A stretch of DNA of 19,186 nt, from the NCBI GenBank assembly GCA_021734045.1, contig JAIPJR010000056.1, forward strand, positions 1 through 19,186. Direction: 5' to 3'. Positions within the stretch are counted from its first letter, which is position 1. The number at the start of each line of letters is the position of its first letter. The position numbers and the translations under genes are program-made. Below the pieces are notes generated by a model. That model was not told where the DNA came from. It saw only the letters and a program-made list of their open reading frames with translations, and did not search any database. Origin of the DNA: Fidelibacterota bacterium (GTDB taxonomy: Bacteria > Fidelibacterota > UBA8477). Shown here in pieces: positions 6,446-16,160 of this stretch.

Positions 6446-7036
6446 TTATCGAGATTGTAATTTCCGCTCCTGAAGCGTCCACTGACGGCGAATTTCATAG
6501 ACCATAATGCCGAATGCCACGGCCACATTCAGCGAGGATTTCATGCCAAACTGGGGAATTTCTACTGCCAGATCACACGCTGCTGAAATCTCATCTCTCA
6601 CCCCCACGCCTTCGTTACCCACCACGAAAACCAGGGGGAATTGATATTCAATGTCGGTGTAGGCCTGGCTTCGGGTGGTATGCTCCAAGACCACGGCCTG
6701 ATACCCTCGTTTTTGCAGAGCCTGAATCGCCCGTACCGGGTCATTTACATGACGCCAGGGAACCGAATATTCGGAGCCAAGCGCTGTTTTGGAAATTTCC
6801 TTCCGTGGTGGTGTCGCAGTATAGCCTGCCAGAACCATCTCCTCCACCCAAGCGCCATCTGCAGAGCGAAACATGGACCCCACATTCCACATGGATCGGA
6901 TATTGTCCAGCAGCGCGACCACCGGCATGCGGAGACGCCGCTCCAATAATTCAAGTGACGGTTGATTATCCCGAAATACATCATGGGGAATGGTACGCAA
7001 CGGAGCGATGATTTTATCTGGAGTGGGTGATGTCAT
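6446..7036 (-). CDS. TrmH/SpoU-family RNA 2'-O-methyltransferase
   Basis: A 196-residue SPOUT-class enzyme using SAM to methylate ribose 2'-OH in tRNA or rRNA. The three family motifs are visible: DNIRSMWNVGSMFRSADG (44-61), FVVGNEGVGV (137-146) and IPQFGMKSSLNVAVAFG (160-176), which together form the trefoil-knot SAM site. It is a minimal catalytic domain without the L30e-like N-terminal domain of RlmB/TsnR types. The target nucleotide cannot be told from sequence. Its ATG overlaps the stop of the HAD gene (TAATG), indicating translational coupling. Confidence 0.92.
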   Translation of the reverse strand: MTSPTPDKIIAPLRTIPHDVFRDNQPSLELLERRLRMPVVALLDNIRSMWNVGSMFRSADGAWVEEMVLAGYTATPPRKEISKTALGSEYSVPWRHVNDPVRAIQALQKRGYQAVVLEHTTRSQAYTDIEYQFPLVFVVGNEGVGVRDEISAACDLAVEIPQFGMKSSLNVAVAFGIMVYEIRRQWTLQERKLQSR

Positions 7037-7671
7037 TACAAGGATTCGATAAATTCAGGGATCACATCGTGAAGTTCACCCAACATCTGGTCATAGTCAA
7101 AATACTGGATCGCCCGTATGCCCAGGTCACGGGCAGCCCGGACATTGACTTCTAAATCGTCGATGAACACGATTTCATCAGGCTTGAAGGGCGTTTTGGC
7201 CAGAGCGGCCCTGTAAATTTCCGGTGACGGTTTCATATACCCTTCGATAAAACTATAGGTACCACCATTCACCAAATCCAGAATGTCAAACCGGTGCTGC
7301 ATGAGGTCATAATGAAAATCGTTGGTGTTGGACAAGAGCCAAACCGGGTAGGCTTTTAAGAGCGTTTTAAGAAAGTCAATCTCAGCTTCCTTCGGGAAGA
7401 GAACATCCTGCCAGAGGTATTTAAAAAACTCAAAATCAATCTTCCGGGCGCTGTCGCAATTGTTGAGCATGTTCTGATAAAATTCATTCCCCGAGAGTTT
7501 ACCGGTTTCATAATCCGCCAGTAATTGGGGTGACATGGCCTGCCGAACCTGCATGGGGGTTACATCCAGTACCTCCGCAATCTTCCGGATACTCTCGCTG
7601 GCATCCACACGCACCAGAACACCGCCGATATCGAAGAAGAAGCCCCTGATTGGTGTGGTATTTTTGGTCAT
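7036..7671 (-). CDS. HAD-superfamily hydrolase, YihX-like
   Basis: A 211-residue phosphatase-like protein. Motif I reads FFFDIGGVL (D14; the usual second Asp is Gly16, as in the YihX / epoxide-hydrolase N-domain branch). Motif II is WLLSNTND (S114), the motif III lysine is K147 in YMKPSPEIY, and motif IV is VFIDDLEVNVRAAR (D171, D172). E. coli YihX is an alpha-D-glucose-1-phosphate phosphatase. A similar role next to glycogen genes would be neat, but glgC lies in a different sub-block, so this is only a suggestion. AGGA lies about 12 nt before the ATG. Confidence 0.87.
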   Translation of the reverse strand: MTKNTTPIRGFFFDIGGVLVRVDASESIRKIAEVLDVTPMQVRQAMSPQLLADYETGKLSGNEFYQNMLNNCDSARKIDFEFFKYLWQDVLFPKEAEIDFLKTLLKAYPVWLLSNTNDFHYDLMQHRFDILDLVNGGTYSFIEGYMKPSPEIYRAALAKTPFKPDEIVFIDDLEVNVRAARDLGIRAIQYFDYDQMLGELHDVIPEFIESL

Positions 7672-7676
7672 TCTAA

Positions 7677-8162
7677 TTATTCATCCTTTAATCCCAGCAG
7701 GCTCTCCAGCAGTTTCCGCGCGTCACCGTTTAGCTGCAAATATACCGCTGCATCCTGTTCATTTCCCGTTTGCATGTATTTTTGTAACGCCGCTGCTTCC
7801 TGGAGCAACAGGTCAGAGGCTTGTACCAGAATGTCCACATAAAGACTATCGGTTTTTAATGGTAATACCGTGCTATATACACGCAGTTCATCCCGGACGC
7901 CGCCGATAATTTGCATTACCGCGTCCAGATTCTCGTCCAGTTCGGTAAAGGAATAGGCGTCCACGGCATTCAGATCCGCCAGATAGCCGATGTTCAAATA
8001 AGACTGGTATAAGTAGGATGCGGCCAGTACACCAACCATTTTCAGTGAGAGCGTATCCGCCGCTGCCGGCTGCGGGAATGACTGGGCATTTACCACCTGA
8101 GGGGGTGCAATTCTGAACAGGCACGCTACCAGCCCTGCTGCCACAATAAAACGCCCCATCAT
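7677..8162 (-). CDS. Small secreted protein of unknown function
   Basis: I do not recognise this family. The 161-residue product starts with MMGRFIVAAGLVACLFRIAP, a positively charged then hydrophobic signal sequence, with a likely cleavage site after VVNA (26/27). The mature part is alpha-helical by composition (DAVMQIIGGVRDELRV, ILVQASDLLLQEAAALQKYM), with no cysteines and no membrane segment. It is probably periplasmic or exported. Two consecutive ATG codons (8162, 8159) overlap the TGA of the glycosyltransferase gene, so translation is coupled and the pair may work together at the envelope. The frame is open upstream to 8210, but that part overlaps the glycosyltransferase and lacks the signal peptide pattern. 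Confidence 0.72.
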   Translation of the reverse strand: MMGRFIVAAGLVACLFRIAPPQVVNAQSFPQPAAADTLSLKMVGVLAASYLYQSYLNIGYLADLNAVDAYSFTELDENLDAVMQIIGGVRDELRVYSTVLPLKTDSLYVDILVQASDLLLQEAAALQKYMQTGNEQDAAVYLQLNGDARKLLESLLGLKDE

Positions 8163-9082
8163 AGCGCGTCCCTGCGACGAAACCGGATCGCCAGCCCCAA
8201 CCAATGCCACACCAGTCGCGGAATCAATCCCAGGTAGAGCAGAAGCCCCGCCAGAAGATTGAAGAGCTGGTGATGAAACCGATCATAATATTTTTCCAGA
8301 TAGCGGAAAAAGGAGATGTGGGACGAGATAATCATGGTGGTTCGGTTTTTTAGTACGGAACTACCCCCCAGATGCACAACCTGTGCTTCCGGCTGAAACA
8401 GAATTTTATACCCTGCAGCATGGATCCGGCGACACAGGTCCACATCGTTAAAAAACATGGGAAACTGTCGGTCAAAACCCTTCAGTTCCCGCAAGAGACT
8501 CCCCCGCACCATGAGCGCTGCCGCAGCCGGCTGATCCACTTCCCGGGGATAAGCGTGATTAAAATCGCCCATTTTCCAGCCATTAAAAAATCGCGATTCA
8601 GGCCATAACAGATTCAGGCCCAGACTATGGACCACCACATCCCAATGTGTTGGGAAACGACGACAGGAACGCTGAATATGCCCATCCGGCCACAGAAGCT
8701 GTGGCGCCACCGCACCCAGATGATTATCGCCCTGGATGGCGTTCAACAAAATTTCCACTGATCCCACCTGAACCTGCGTGTCCGGATTTAGAATCAGAAG
8801 ATGCTCACCCCGGGCGGCTTCCAATCCCTGGTTATTGGCCACGGAAAAATTATAATTGCGCTGGTTCTTAATTACCTGAATCGCTTCAAAATCGGTGGTT
8901 TCATCCTCAACAATCGCAAGCGTGTCGTCCCGGGAAGCATTATCCACGATAATTATTTCACCACCCAGAAACGTCACTTGTGGTAGAAGCGAATGTAAAC
9001 ATTCGCCAATTTCATCGGCGGAATTATAGGTAACAATGATGACTGAAAGTGGAATAGAATTGTCGTGCTGAACAGATGTCAT
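8159..9082 (-). CDS. Family 2 glycosyltransferase, rhamnosyltransferase-like, membrane-anchored
   Basis: A 307-residue GT-A enzyme transferring a sugar from a nucleotide sugar, probably to a cell-surface polysaccharide or lipid. Visible are LSVIIVTYNSADEIGECLHS (12-31), IIIVDNASRDDT (43-54), the metal-binding DxD-like LNPDTQV (98-104) and, further on, the acceptor/catalytic region FFNDVDLCRRIHAAGY, typical of rhamnosyltransferase-like GT2 (WbbL type). A hydrophobic segment near the C-terminus (about 278-300) followed by RFRRRD would anchor it to the inner membrane. No ribosome site stands out before the ATG; a 5-bp GC hairpin sits in the 37-base gap upstream. Sugar and acceptor are unknown. 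Confidence 0.9.
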   Translation of the reverse strand: MTSVQHDNSIPLSVIIVTYNSADEIGECLHSLLPQVTFLGGEIIIVDNASRDDTLAIVEDETTDFEAIQVIKNQRNYNFSVANNQGLEAARGEHLLILNPDTQVQVGSVEILLNAIQGDNHLGAVAPQLLWPDGHIQRSCRRFPTHWDVVVHSLGLNLLWPESRFFNGWKMGDFNHAYPREVDQPAAAALMVRGSLLRELKGFDRQFPMFFNDVDLCRRIHAAGYKILFQPEAQVVHLGGSSVLKNRTTMIISSHISFFRYLEKYYDRFHHQLFNLLAGLLLYLGLIPRLVWHWLGLAIRFRRRDAL

Positions 9083-9119
9083 TACGGGTACGGAATCCGG
9101 CAGCCGGAATGCAAGCCGG

Positions 9120-10139
9120 TCAGGATTGATCCTCAGCGTCCTGCTGAGCCATCAGTTCCTGGATTTCTTTAATTTCAGCTTCCACCCGGTCCGTGTTGGG
9201 AGATTTTTCCTTTAGAATTTCCAGTACTTCCAGAGCATGCTGGTAGAGTCCCTGGTCCTTAAAAATCTGCATAAGGGTGAAAGTGGCCATGGAGCGGGTG
9301 ATTTTCTGAGGTTTCAACTCTTCCGGTTCAGGTGTGGGCTGGACATTTATATGATGATTGGGCGCACCAGTGGTGTCCGCATCCTGAGTTTTCAACCGCG
9401 CCTGGGATTCTTCTTCAGATTCCTCTTTAAGCTTTTTCGCCTCATCCATCAGTGAGGGTTCGTCCGCTTCCTTCGGTGTGCGTTTAGAATCCGGACTGGT
9501 CTCTGCCTTAACTTTGTCGGTCTTTGCCACCTCTTTTTTCCCGGATTCCGCCGCATCCCGCTTCTCTTTTTTCTCACCTGAGGCAGATGATGCCGATGTC
9601 GCTCCCGTCATACCGGAAGCGTCCAAATCCTCCGGCTCTTCCGTGATACCGGTGGTCACCGACTGACTTTCCGGCATGAAATCCAGGCGATCCGGACGCG
9701 TGAGAATGCGGTCCACATCGCTGTTAAGCTTGTAGAATTTCACCACATCCGGATTCCCGCTGATGATGAACGACAAGCGTCGCATGAGAGCCGTTTCTTC
9801 CTGGGAGGAGAGCTCGGATTTCCAGTTTTTCAGGTAGGTTTGAATTACTCCGGGAAAGGGTTGATGACTCTGGAGTACCAGCGCGTATTCGGTGCGCGCC
9901 TCTTCGGTTTTGCCCTGCGCCAGATAGATATCACCCAGCAACTTGTGCAGTATAACATGATCTGCATTGCCTTTTAAACCCAGGAGGCAGATTTTTTCCG
10001 CGCGGTCCAGTTTCCCGATTTCCATGTTCTGCCGGGCGTACCAGGCATAGAGTGTTGAATTGGAATGACGGAGCAGGTATCCTTCCAACCGTTTTTGTTT
10101 CTGGAAAATCGTATCGCGCTGTGGGGTTTGAGTTGTCAT
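9120..10139 (-). CDS. TPR-like protein with a long charged linker
   Basis: A 339-residue protein of unknown role. Residues 1-100 form tetratricopeptide-like helix pairs (YAWYARQNMEIGKLDRAEKI, LLGDIYLAQGKTEEARTEYA). About 165-275 is a low-complexity, Lys/Glu/Ser/Ala-rich stretch, surely disordered. The last 65 residues return to a TPR-like helical hairpin (MATFTLMQIFKDQGLYQHAL, EVLEILKEKSPNTDRVEAEI). There is no signal peptide or membrane helix, so it is likely a cytoplasmic scaffold. It sits between the carboxylase and the glycosyltransferase. The linker is a good place for lineage-specific length variation. Confidence 0.8.
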   Translation of the reverse strand: MTTQTPQRDTIFQKQKRLEGYLLRHSNSTLYAWYARQNMEIGKLDRAEKICLLGLKGNADHVILHKLLGDIYLAQGKTEEARTEYALVLQSHQPFPGVIQTYLKNWKSELSSQEETALMRRLSFIISGNPDVVKFYKLNSDVDRILTRPDRLDFMPESQSVTTGITEEPEDLDASGMTGATSASSASGEKKEKRDAAESGKKEVAKTDKVKAETSPDSKRTPKEADEPSLMDEAKKLKEESEEESQARLKTQDADTTGAPNHHINVQPTPEPEELKPQKITRSMATFTLMQIFKDQGLYQHALEVLEILKEKSPNTDRVEAEIKEIQELMAQQDAEDQS

Positions 10140-10173
10140 GGGAAGCTCACTTCTTCAGTTCATGGATCAACAC

Positions 10174-11724
10174 TTAAAGTGGAATATTACCGTGTTTTTT
10201 CCGGGGATTTGTATCCACCTTATTGGCCAGGCGCTCGAAAGCGCGGATAAGACGCTGTCGGGTTTCGTGCGGCTCAATCACATCATCCACATATCCCCGC
10301 TCGGCGGCTGAATAGGGATTGGCGAATCGGTCCGCGAATTCAGCTGTAAATTTTTCCAGGGTCGCTTCCGGATCATCCGATTTTGCAATCTCCTTGCGGA
10401 AAATGATTTCCGTGGCACCTTTGGCGCCCATGACGGCGATTTCCGCAGACGGCCAGGCATAATTAAAATCCCCCCGGATGTGCTTGGAATTCATCACGTC
10501 GTACGCACCACCATAAGCTTTACGGGTGATGACGGTGATTTTTGGTACGGTCGCCTCGGCGAAGGCGAAGAGTAATTTTGCACCGTGGCGGATAATACCA
10601 CCCCACTCCTGGTCCGTTCCCGGTAAAAATCCCGGTACATCCTCAAAAACCAGCAACGGAATATTGAACGCATCACAAAAGCGCACAAACCGCGCTCCTT
10701 TTACCGAGGCATCAATATTCAACACACCAGCTAAATAGGCGGGCTGATTCGCTATAATCCCTACCGAATGACCATTGAGCCGGGCAAATCCCACCACCAG
10801 GTTCTGGGCGTAATCGGCGTGGACTTCGAAAAAATCACCGTGGTCAATAACGCGCTGTATCACATCCTTGATATCATACGGCTTATTGGGATTAACCGGG
10901 ACCAACGTATCCAGCTCAGCGTCTGCCCGGTCCACCGGATCATCACAGTCAATTACCGGCGGGTCCTCCAGGTTATTCTGGGGAATAAAGGAGAGGAGGG
11001 TTTTGATTTGATCCAACGCCTCAATCTCATTTTCGGCTACAAAATGACACACGCCGGACTTGGTGGCGTGGGTCACCGCGCCGCCCAGTTCCTCTTTCGT
11101 CACCGCTTCGTGAGTGACTGTCTTTACCACCTCGGGTCCTGTAACAAACATGTAGCTGGTACCGCGACTCATAATCACAAAATCGGTAATGGCCGGTGAG
11201 TAAACCGCACCACCGGCACAGGGACCCAGAATGGCAGAAATCTGCGGAATCACACCGGAAGCAGTGGTATTACGCAGGAAAATATCGGCATAGCCCGCCA
11301 GGCTCACCACACCCTCCTGAATCCGGGCGCCACCGCTATCATTCAATCCGATGACCGGTGCACCAACCCGCATGGCGTGGTCCATGATTTTCACAATTTT
11401 TTCAGCGTACGCCTCCGAAAGGGACCCGCCGAAGACCGTAAAATCCTGGCTGAAGACATACACCAAACGACCGTTGATAGTGCCGGAACCTGCGACCACA
11501 CCATCGCCCAAATATTTTTGTTTATCCAATCCAAAATTATTGGAGCGGTGGGTGACCAGCATTCCCATCTCTTCGAATGATCCTTTGTCCAGCAGTAGGT
11601 CCAGGCGTTCGCGAGCGGTTAGCTTTTTCTTCTCATGCTGAGCTTTAATGCGGGCTTCACCGCCGCCCAACAAGGCTTTTTGTTTCAACTGGCGCAATCG
11701 CTGGACACGGGGGTCTTTACTCAT
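10174..11724 (-). CDS. Acyl-CoA carboxylase beta subunit (propionyl-CoA carboxylase / methylmalonyl-CoA decarboxylase type)
   Basis: Carboxyltransferase subunit of 516 residues that moves CO2 between biotin and propionyl-CoA/methylmalonyl-CoA (PccB/MmdA family). Signatures include [41 protein letters not shown], the oxyanion-hole segment [12 protein letters not shown] and, in the C-terminal half, [16 protein letters not shown]. Its ATG overlaps the TGA of the B12-binding mutase subunit by four bases, so the two products are made together. This ties it to methylmalonyl-CoA rather than acetyl-CoA. Neither a biotin carrier nor a biotin carboxylase is in the window, so pccB and mmdA cannot be told apart. 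AAGGA lies about 9 nt upstream. Confidence 0.92.
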   Translation of the reverse strand: MSKDPRVQRLRQLKQKALLGGGEARIKAQHEKKKLTARERLDLLLDKGSFEEMGMLVTHRSNNFGLDKQKYLGDGVVAGSGTINGRLVYVFSQDFTVFGGSLSEAYAEKIVKIMDHAMRVGAPVIGLNDSGGARIQEGVVSLAGYADIFLRNTTASGVIPQISAILGPCAGGAVYSPAITDFVIMSRGTSYMFVTGPEVVKTVTHEAVTKEELGGAVTHATKSGVCHFVAENEIEALDQIKTLLSFIPQNNLEDPPVIDCDDPVDRADAELDTLVPVNPNKPYDIKDVIQRVIDHGDFFEVHADYAQNLVVGFARLNGHSVGIIANQPAYLAGVLNIDASVKGARFVRFCDAFNIPLLVFEDVPGFLPGTDQEWGGIIRHGAKLLFAFAEATVPKITVITRKAYGGAYDVMNSKHIRGDFNYAWPSAEIAVMGAKGATEIIFRKEIAKSDDPEATLEKFTAEFADRFANPYSAAERGYVDDVIEPHETRQRLIRAFERLANKVDTNPRKKHGNIPL

Positions 11725-12125
11725 GACCGATTTTCCTTCACCCAGGTCTCGATATAGCTGATAATTTCCTTCAAACTGGCACCCGGTCCAAAAAGCCGGC
11801 CCATCCCCTGCTTTTTCAGCGTTTCCATGTCTTTTTCAGGAATAATGCCGCCACCGGTCAGGAGCACGTCATCCAAACCTTCTTTTTTCATTAATTCCAT
11901 CACCTTGGGGAAAATGGTCATATGCGCACCGGATAAAATAGACAGGGCGATCACATCCACATCCTCCTGCAAAGCGGCGGATACAATCATCTCCGGCGTC
12001 TGGCGTAACCCCAGATAAATAACCTCCATGCCCGCATCTCGGAACGCGCTGGCCAGGACCTTGATACCCCGGTCATGCCCATCCAGTCCCGGTTTCGCCA
12101 ATAAAATTCTGATTCTTCGATCCAT
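11721..12125 (-). CDS. Methylmalonyl-CoA mutase, cobalamin-binding subunit (stand-alone)
   Basis: A 134-residue B12-binding domain. The DxHxxG signature is present as GLDGHDRG, with H17 as the lower axial cobalt ligand, followed by [11 protein letters not shown] and [11 protein letters not shown]. In many bacteria this domain is the C-terminus of the large mutase chain; in archaea and some bacteria it is a separate small subunit, as here. The partner TIM-barrel subunit is not in the window. With the large subunit it would interconvert succinyl-CoA and methylmalonyl-CoA, which the next gene's product then carboxylates or decarboxylates. GGGAGAG precedes the ATG by 7 nt. The 105-base gap before it may hold a promoter, but I could not identify boxes. 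Confidence 0.92.
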   Translation of the reverse strand: MDRRIRILLAKPGLDGHDRGIKVLASAFRDAGMEVIYLGLRQTPEMIVSAALQEDVDVIALSILSGAHMTIFPKVMELMKKEGLDDVLLTGGGIIPEKDMETLKKQGMGRLFGPGASLKEIISYIETWVKENRS

Positions 12126-12230
12126 TGCGTTTCTCTCCCGCTCGCTTCAACAAACTTCAACGCCACACCGGCAAAGGGTTAAACTTAGTCGGCAACCGCA
12201 TTGGAAACCAAAACTTTATCCGGCGGCTCC

Positions 12231-12692
12231 CTACCGCTTCCGGGGGAATTTGACCTCGCTGTTGAGCACCATAGTCACGGGTCCCTCATTGCGAATATCC
12301 ACGGTCATCATAGCACCGAATTCACCCTTCTCCACCGGGATGCCCAAAGCAGTCAGCCGTTGCATAAAGTACTCATACAGACGATTCCCTTTCTCAGGGT
12401 CCGCCGCGTGAATGAAACTGGGCCGACGACCCTTACGGTAATCAGCCAGCAACGTGAATTGGGAAATAACCAACGCAGAACCACTCACATCCTGAATGGA
12501 GCGATTCATTTTTTGGTTTTCGTCCTGGAAAACGCGCAACCCGGCGGTTTTTTCGGCCAGCCAGTCAGCATCCCGATCCGCGTCATCTTCAGCTACACCC
12601 AGCAGAATCACCAGTCCGGTTTCAATCGTACCGGTGACCCGGTCCTCAATGGTAACAGACCCGGCACTTACGCGTTGCAGGACAGCTATCAT
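12231..12692 (-). CDS. dtd: D-aminoacyl-tRNA deacylase
   Basis: A 153-residue proofreading enzyme that hydrolyses D-amino acids from mischarged tRNA, and glycine from tRNA-Ala. Both family motifs are present: SQFTLLAD (77-84) and NEGPVTMVLNS (135-145, the NxGPVT cross-subunit Gly-cisPro motif). The length is typical. It lies 12 bases after the dnaE stop, so it is probably co-transcribed. GAGAG lies upstream of the ATG. Confidence 0.95.
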   Translation of the reverse strand: MIAVLQRVSAGSVTIEDRVTGTIETGLVILLGVAEDDADRDADWLAEKTAGLRVFQDENQKMNRSIQDVSGSALVISQFTLLADYRKGRRPSFIHAADPEKGNRLYEYFMQRLTALGIPVEKGEFGAMMTVDIRNEGPVTMVLNSEVKFPRKR

Positions 12693-12704
12693 GGTTGATG
12701 CTCT

Positions 12705-15700
12705 CTACTTGGTAAACCACACATTGGATTCGCCATATTGATTTTTAAGCGAGGTGAGAAAATCACCATTGGCTGACACCCGGATATTTCTGGCCAGTAC
12801 GATTTTCTCCTGGGATTTTGCGTGGCGCAGATGAAAAACCAACTGGCAGGGACCAGCATATCGGCGCGCCAACTGGTACAAATCATCCAGTTCCCGTGTG
12901 GTGCGTTCCAGCGGATCCAAGGCCAGGTGAATCTGCCGGGAGAAGGTGTTACGAGCCTCCTCTATTTTCAGAACCTGGGAAACGATAATTTTAGGATCTT
13001 CATCCGGCCGCTGGCTAATGGCACCCTCCAGAAACACAAGAGAATCATTAAATATCAAGTGTTTGTGGCGATCGTAGCCGTCACTGAAAATGAGACATTC
13101 AATAAATCCATCTAATCCGTTGAGTGTAAAAAAGGCCATCTGATTGCCCTTGCGGTCATAATGAATTTTCAAACCGGAGATGAGTCCACCAACCTTAACG
13201 GCATCACCGTCTTTAGCGCCTTCCAGGTTATCAATATCCAGCGTTGAAAAGGCCCGCACCTCTTCTTCATAACCCTGCAAGGGATGCCCGGTGAGGTAAA
13301 ATCCAATCGCGTCCCGCTCCCGGTTCAACTTGTCCATGGTATCCCATTCCCCCAGTTCCTCCAATTCGGGTGGGCGAATGGTCTCCGGTTTACCGCCGGT
13401 GCCGAATAAATCAGTCTGATCCGTATTTTTCATGGCCTGAACCCGCTGACCATGTTGAAGCGCCATTTCTACCTTAGTAAATTTTTCCTGCCGGGTACCC
13501 GGTAGGGTATCCATAGCGCCGGAGGTAATCAAATTTTCCAAAACACCTTTGTTCACCATGCGGGTATCCACCCGGGACGTAAAATCAAATATATCCGTGA
13601 AGGGACCATTTTCCTGGCGATCAGCCTCAATACATTCGGCTGCCTTGGCGCCTACCTTTTTGATGGCATTCAGACCAAAGAGAATGGAGTCTTCACCTCC
13701 CGGAAAAAACCGCGCATGGGAGCGATTCACATCCGGCGGAATCACCTGAATGCCCATGTTCTTGCATTCATTCAGGAAAAGCAGGATTTTTTTCGAATCG
13801 TCCTTTTCGGACGTGAGGTTGGCGGCCATGAATTCCACCGGATAATAGCGCTTCAGCCAGCCGGTGCGGTACGCCACCAGCGAATAGGCTGCCGAGTGGG
13901 ATTTATTAAAGCCGTACTTGGCAAATTTTTCGATTAAATCCCAGATATCGCGGGCTTTCTTCTCTGTAATGCCATTTTTTTTGGCGCCGGCGATGAACTT
14001 CACCTTCATCTCATCCATGAGGGCTTTGTTCTTTTTCCCCATCGCCCGCCGCATGATGTCGGCTTCAGCCAGCGAGAGTCCGGCGATGGCGGAACCCATC
14101 TGCATCACCTGCTCCTGATAGACGATAATGCCATAAGTCTCACGCAGGATGGGCTCCATGATATCATCCAGCAGCTCGATTTCCTGCTCGCCGTGCTTAC
14201 GGGCGATAAAATCGTTGATATTATCCATGGGGCCCGGTCGATATAGGGCGTTCATGGCAATCAAATCACCCATTACCGTGGGTTTTAGCTTTTTTAAGTA
14301 CTCCCGCATCCCGGTGGATTCGAACTGAAACAGGCCAATGGTAGTGCCATCACCAAAAACCTTAAAAACTTCCGGATCTTCCAGGGATATCGCTTCAATA
14401 TCCACGCGCTTTCCACGGAATTGATTGATGAGTTCCAGTGCATCGTTTATCACTGTGAGGGTCCGCAGCCCCAGGAAATCCATCTTAATCAAGCCCACAT
14501 CTTCCAGCGACTTCATGTCATACTGGGACATGATGGAATCTTCGTTGGCCGGTTTGTAGAGCGGGGCATAATCGGTGAGTTTTCCGGGGGCAATAACCAC
14601 ACCGGCAGCGTGCTTACCGGCATTACGATTCATCCCCTCCAGCACCAGGGAGTAGTCAAACAATTTCTTGTGGGTCTCATCAGCTTCAGAAGCGGTTTTC
14701 AATTCCGGATTTTTCTTCAACGCCTCATCCAGGGTAATGCCCACCTCTTCGGGAACCAGTTTGGCGACCCGATCCGTCTCAGCGATGGGAATTTCCAAAA
14801 CCCGGCCCACATCCCGGATGACAGCCCGCGCTTTCAGTTTGTTGAAAGTGATAATCTGCGCCACCGATTCGTCACTGTACTGCTGGCGGATATAATCAAT
14901 CACCTCGCCGCGCCGGTCGTAGCAAAAATCCACATCAATATCAGGCATGGAAACGCGTTGTGGATTCAAGAAGCGCTCGAACAGGAGATTGTATTGCAGT
15001 GGATCCAGATCGGTGATCCGCAAGGCATACGCCACCAGCGAACCGGCAGCAGAACCACGGCCTGGCCCCACAGGGATGCCATTTTTCTTGGCGTACATGA
15101 TAAAATCCTGGGTAATGAGGAAATACCCGGGGAATCCCATCTCCTGAATAACCTTGAGCTCAAATTCCAGCCGTTCTTTATAACCGCCGTGTGGATTGGG
15201 GACACGTTCGTATAAACCTTCCCAGGCTTTTTTCACCAGGAAATCATCCAGCGTCGCTACACCCGCGTCCTTTGGGATGGGAAAATTGGGCATGTGATGC
15301 TTACCCAACTCCAGCTCAAAATTACACATTTCGGCAATTCGCAGGGTATTCTCAACGGCTTCTGGTACATCCTGAAATAGCGCAGCCATTTCAGCTGCCG
15401 TTTTGATGTAAATATCCCGGGTATCATACTTCAGCCGTTTGGTATCGCTGATGTATTTGCCATGACCGATACAAATCAACGCGTCATGCGCCAGATGATG
15501 AGCAGGGTTCACATAATGGGCGTCGTTTGTGGCTACCAGGGGAATACCGGTATCGGCAGAGATTTTACGCACCACTTCACGGGCGATGGATTCACGCTCA
15601 ATATCCTGTCCCATGAGATTCCGGTGGCGTTGCAGTTCCAGGTAGAAATTACCCTCACCAAAAATCTCATAATATTCCAGTGCGGCTTTCTTAGCCTTTT

Positions 15701-16160
15701 CATAATCCCCCTGAGCAGCAGCATAGGTCACTTCGCCGTTTAAACAGGCGGTGGTGGCAATGAGCCCTTCCGAGTGCTGACGCAAGGCCTCTTTATCCAT
15801 GCGGGGTTTGAAATAGAATCCCTCCAGATAACCCATGGAGGTGAGCTTCATCAGGTTTTTATAGCCGGTTTCATTTTTAGCCAGCAACACCAAGTGGTAA
15901 TTGCGCTTGCCCTCCACCGGTGAGTTTTTATCGGTCATTTTCCCCTGACTTATATAGGCTTCACAACCGATGATGGGCTTGATGCCCTTTGCCCGCGCCT
16001 TCTTGTAAAATTCCACTACACCGAACATGTTACCGTGATCCGTCAGGGCGAAGGCTTTGTGTCCCTGTTCCTCCACGGTCTCTACAATCTGGTCGATTTT
16101 AGCCGCGCCATCCAGGAGCGAATAGTGTGAATGGTTATGAAGATGAATGAATTCAGGCAT
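12705..16160 (-). CDS. dnaE: DNA polymerase III alpha subunit
   Basis: Replicative polymerase catalytic subunit, 1151 residues, the normal DnaE size. The PHP domain begins at once with FIHLHNHSHYSLLDG and continues with LTDHGNMFGV and GCEAYIS. The polymerase core has VGPGRGSAAGSLVAY, the catalytic aspartates in MPDIDVDFCYDR and the third in LIKMDFLGLRTL, and YQEQVMQMGSAIAGL. A C-terminal OB-fold follows (VKVGGLISGLKIHYDRKGNQ). There is no 3'-5' exonuclease insertion, so it is DnaE rather than PolC. The ATG at 16160 has AGGA 6 nt upstream and places the PHP domain at the very N-terminus, better than a TTG at 16175. Confidence 0.97.
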   Translation of the reverse strand: MPEFIHLHNHSHYSLLDGAAKIDQIVETVEEQGHKAFALTDHGNMFGVVEFYKKARAKGIKPIIGCEAYISQGKMTDKNSPVEGKRNYHLVLLAKNETGYKNLMKLTSMGYLEGFYFKPRMDKEALRQHSEGLIATTACLNGEVTYAAAQGDYEKAKKAALEYYEIFGEGNFYLELQRHRNLMGQDIERESIAREVVRKISADTGIPLVATNDAHYVNPAHHLAHDALICIGHGKYISDTKRLKYDTRDIYIKTAAEMAALFQDVPEAVENTLRIAEMCNFELELGKHHMPNFPIPKDAGVATLDDFLVKKAWEGLYERVPNPHGGYKERLEFELKVIQEMGFPGYFLITQDFIMYAKKNGIPVGPGRGSAAGSLVAYALRITDLDPLQYNLLFERFLNPQRVSMPDIDVDFCYDRRGEVIDYIRQQYSDESVAQIITFNKLKARAVIRDVGRVLEIPIAETDRVAKLVPEEVGITLDEALKKNPELKTASEADETHKKLFDYSLVLEGMNRNAGKHAAGVVIAPGKLTDYAPLYKPANEDSIMSQYDMKSLEDVGLIKMDFLGLRTLTVINDALELINQFRGKRVDIEAISLEDPEVFKVFGDGTTIGLFQFESTGMREYLKKLKPTVMGDLIAMNALYRPGPMDNINDFIARKHGEQEIELLDDIMEPILRETYGIIVYQEQVMQMGSAIAGLSLAEADIMRRAMGKKNKALMDEMKVKFIAGAKKNGITEKKARDIWDLIEKFAKYGFNKSHSAAYSLVAYRTGWLKRYYPVEFMAANLTSEKDDSKKILLFLNECKNMGIQVIPPDVNRSHARFFPGGEDSILFGLNAIKKVGAKAAECIEADRQENGPFTDIFDFTSRVDTRMVNKGVLENLITSGAMDTLPGTRQEKFTKVEMALQHGQRVQAMKNTDQTDLFGTGGKPETIRPPELEELGEWDTMDKLNRERDAIGFYLTGHPLQGYEEEVRAFSTLDIDNLEGAKDGDAVKVGGLISGLKIHYDRKGNQMAFFTLNGLDGFIECLIFSDGYDRHKHLIFNDSLVFLEGAISQRPDEDPKIIVSQVLKIEEARNTFSRQIHLALDPLERTTRELDDLYQLARRYAGPCQLVFHLRHAKSQEKIVLARNIRVSANGDFLTSLKNQYGESNVWFTK

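Noticed and set aside
14421-15215. Plus-strand open frame of 264 codons
   Set aside because: Antisense shadow of the dnaE core, with no ribosome site and no domain pattern.
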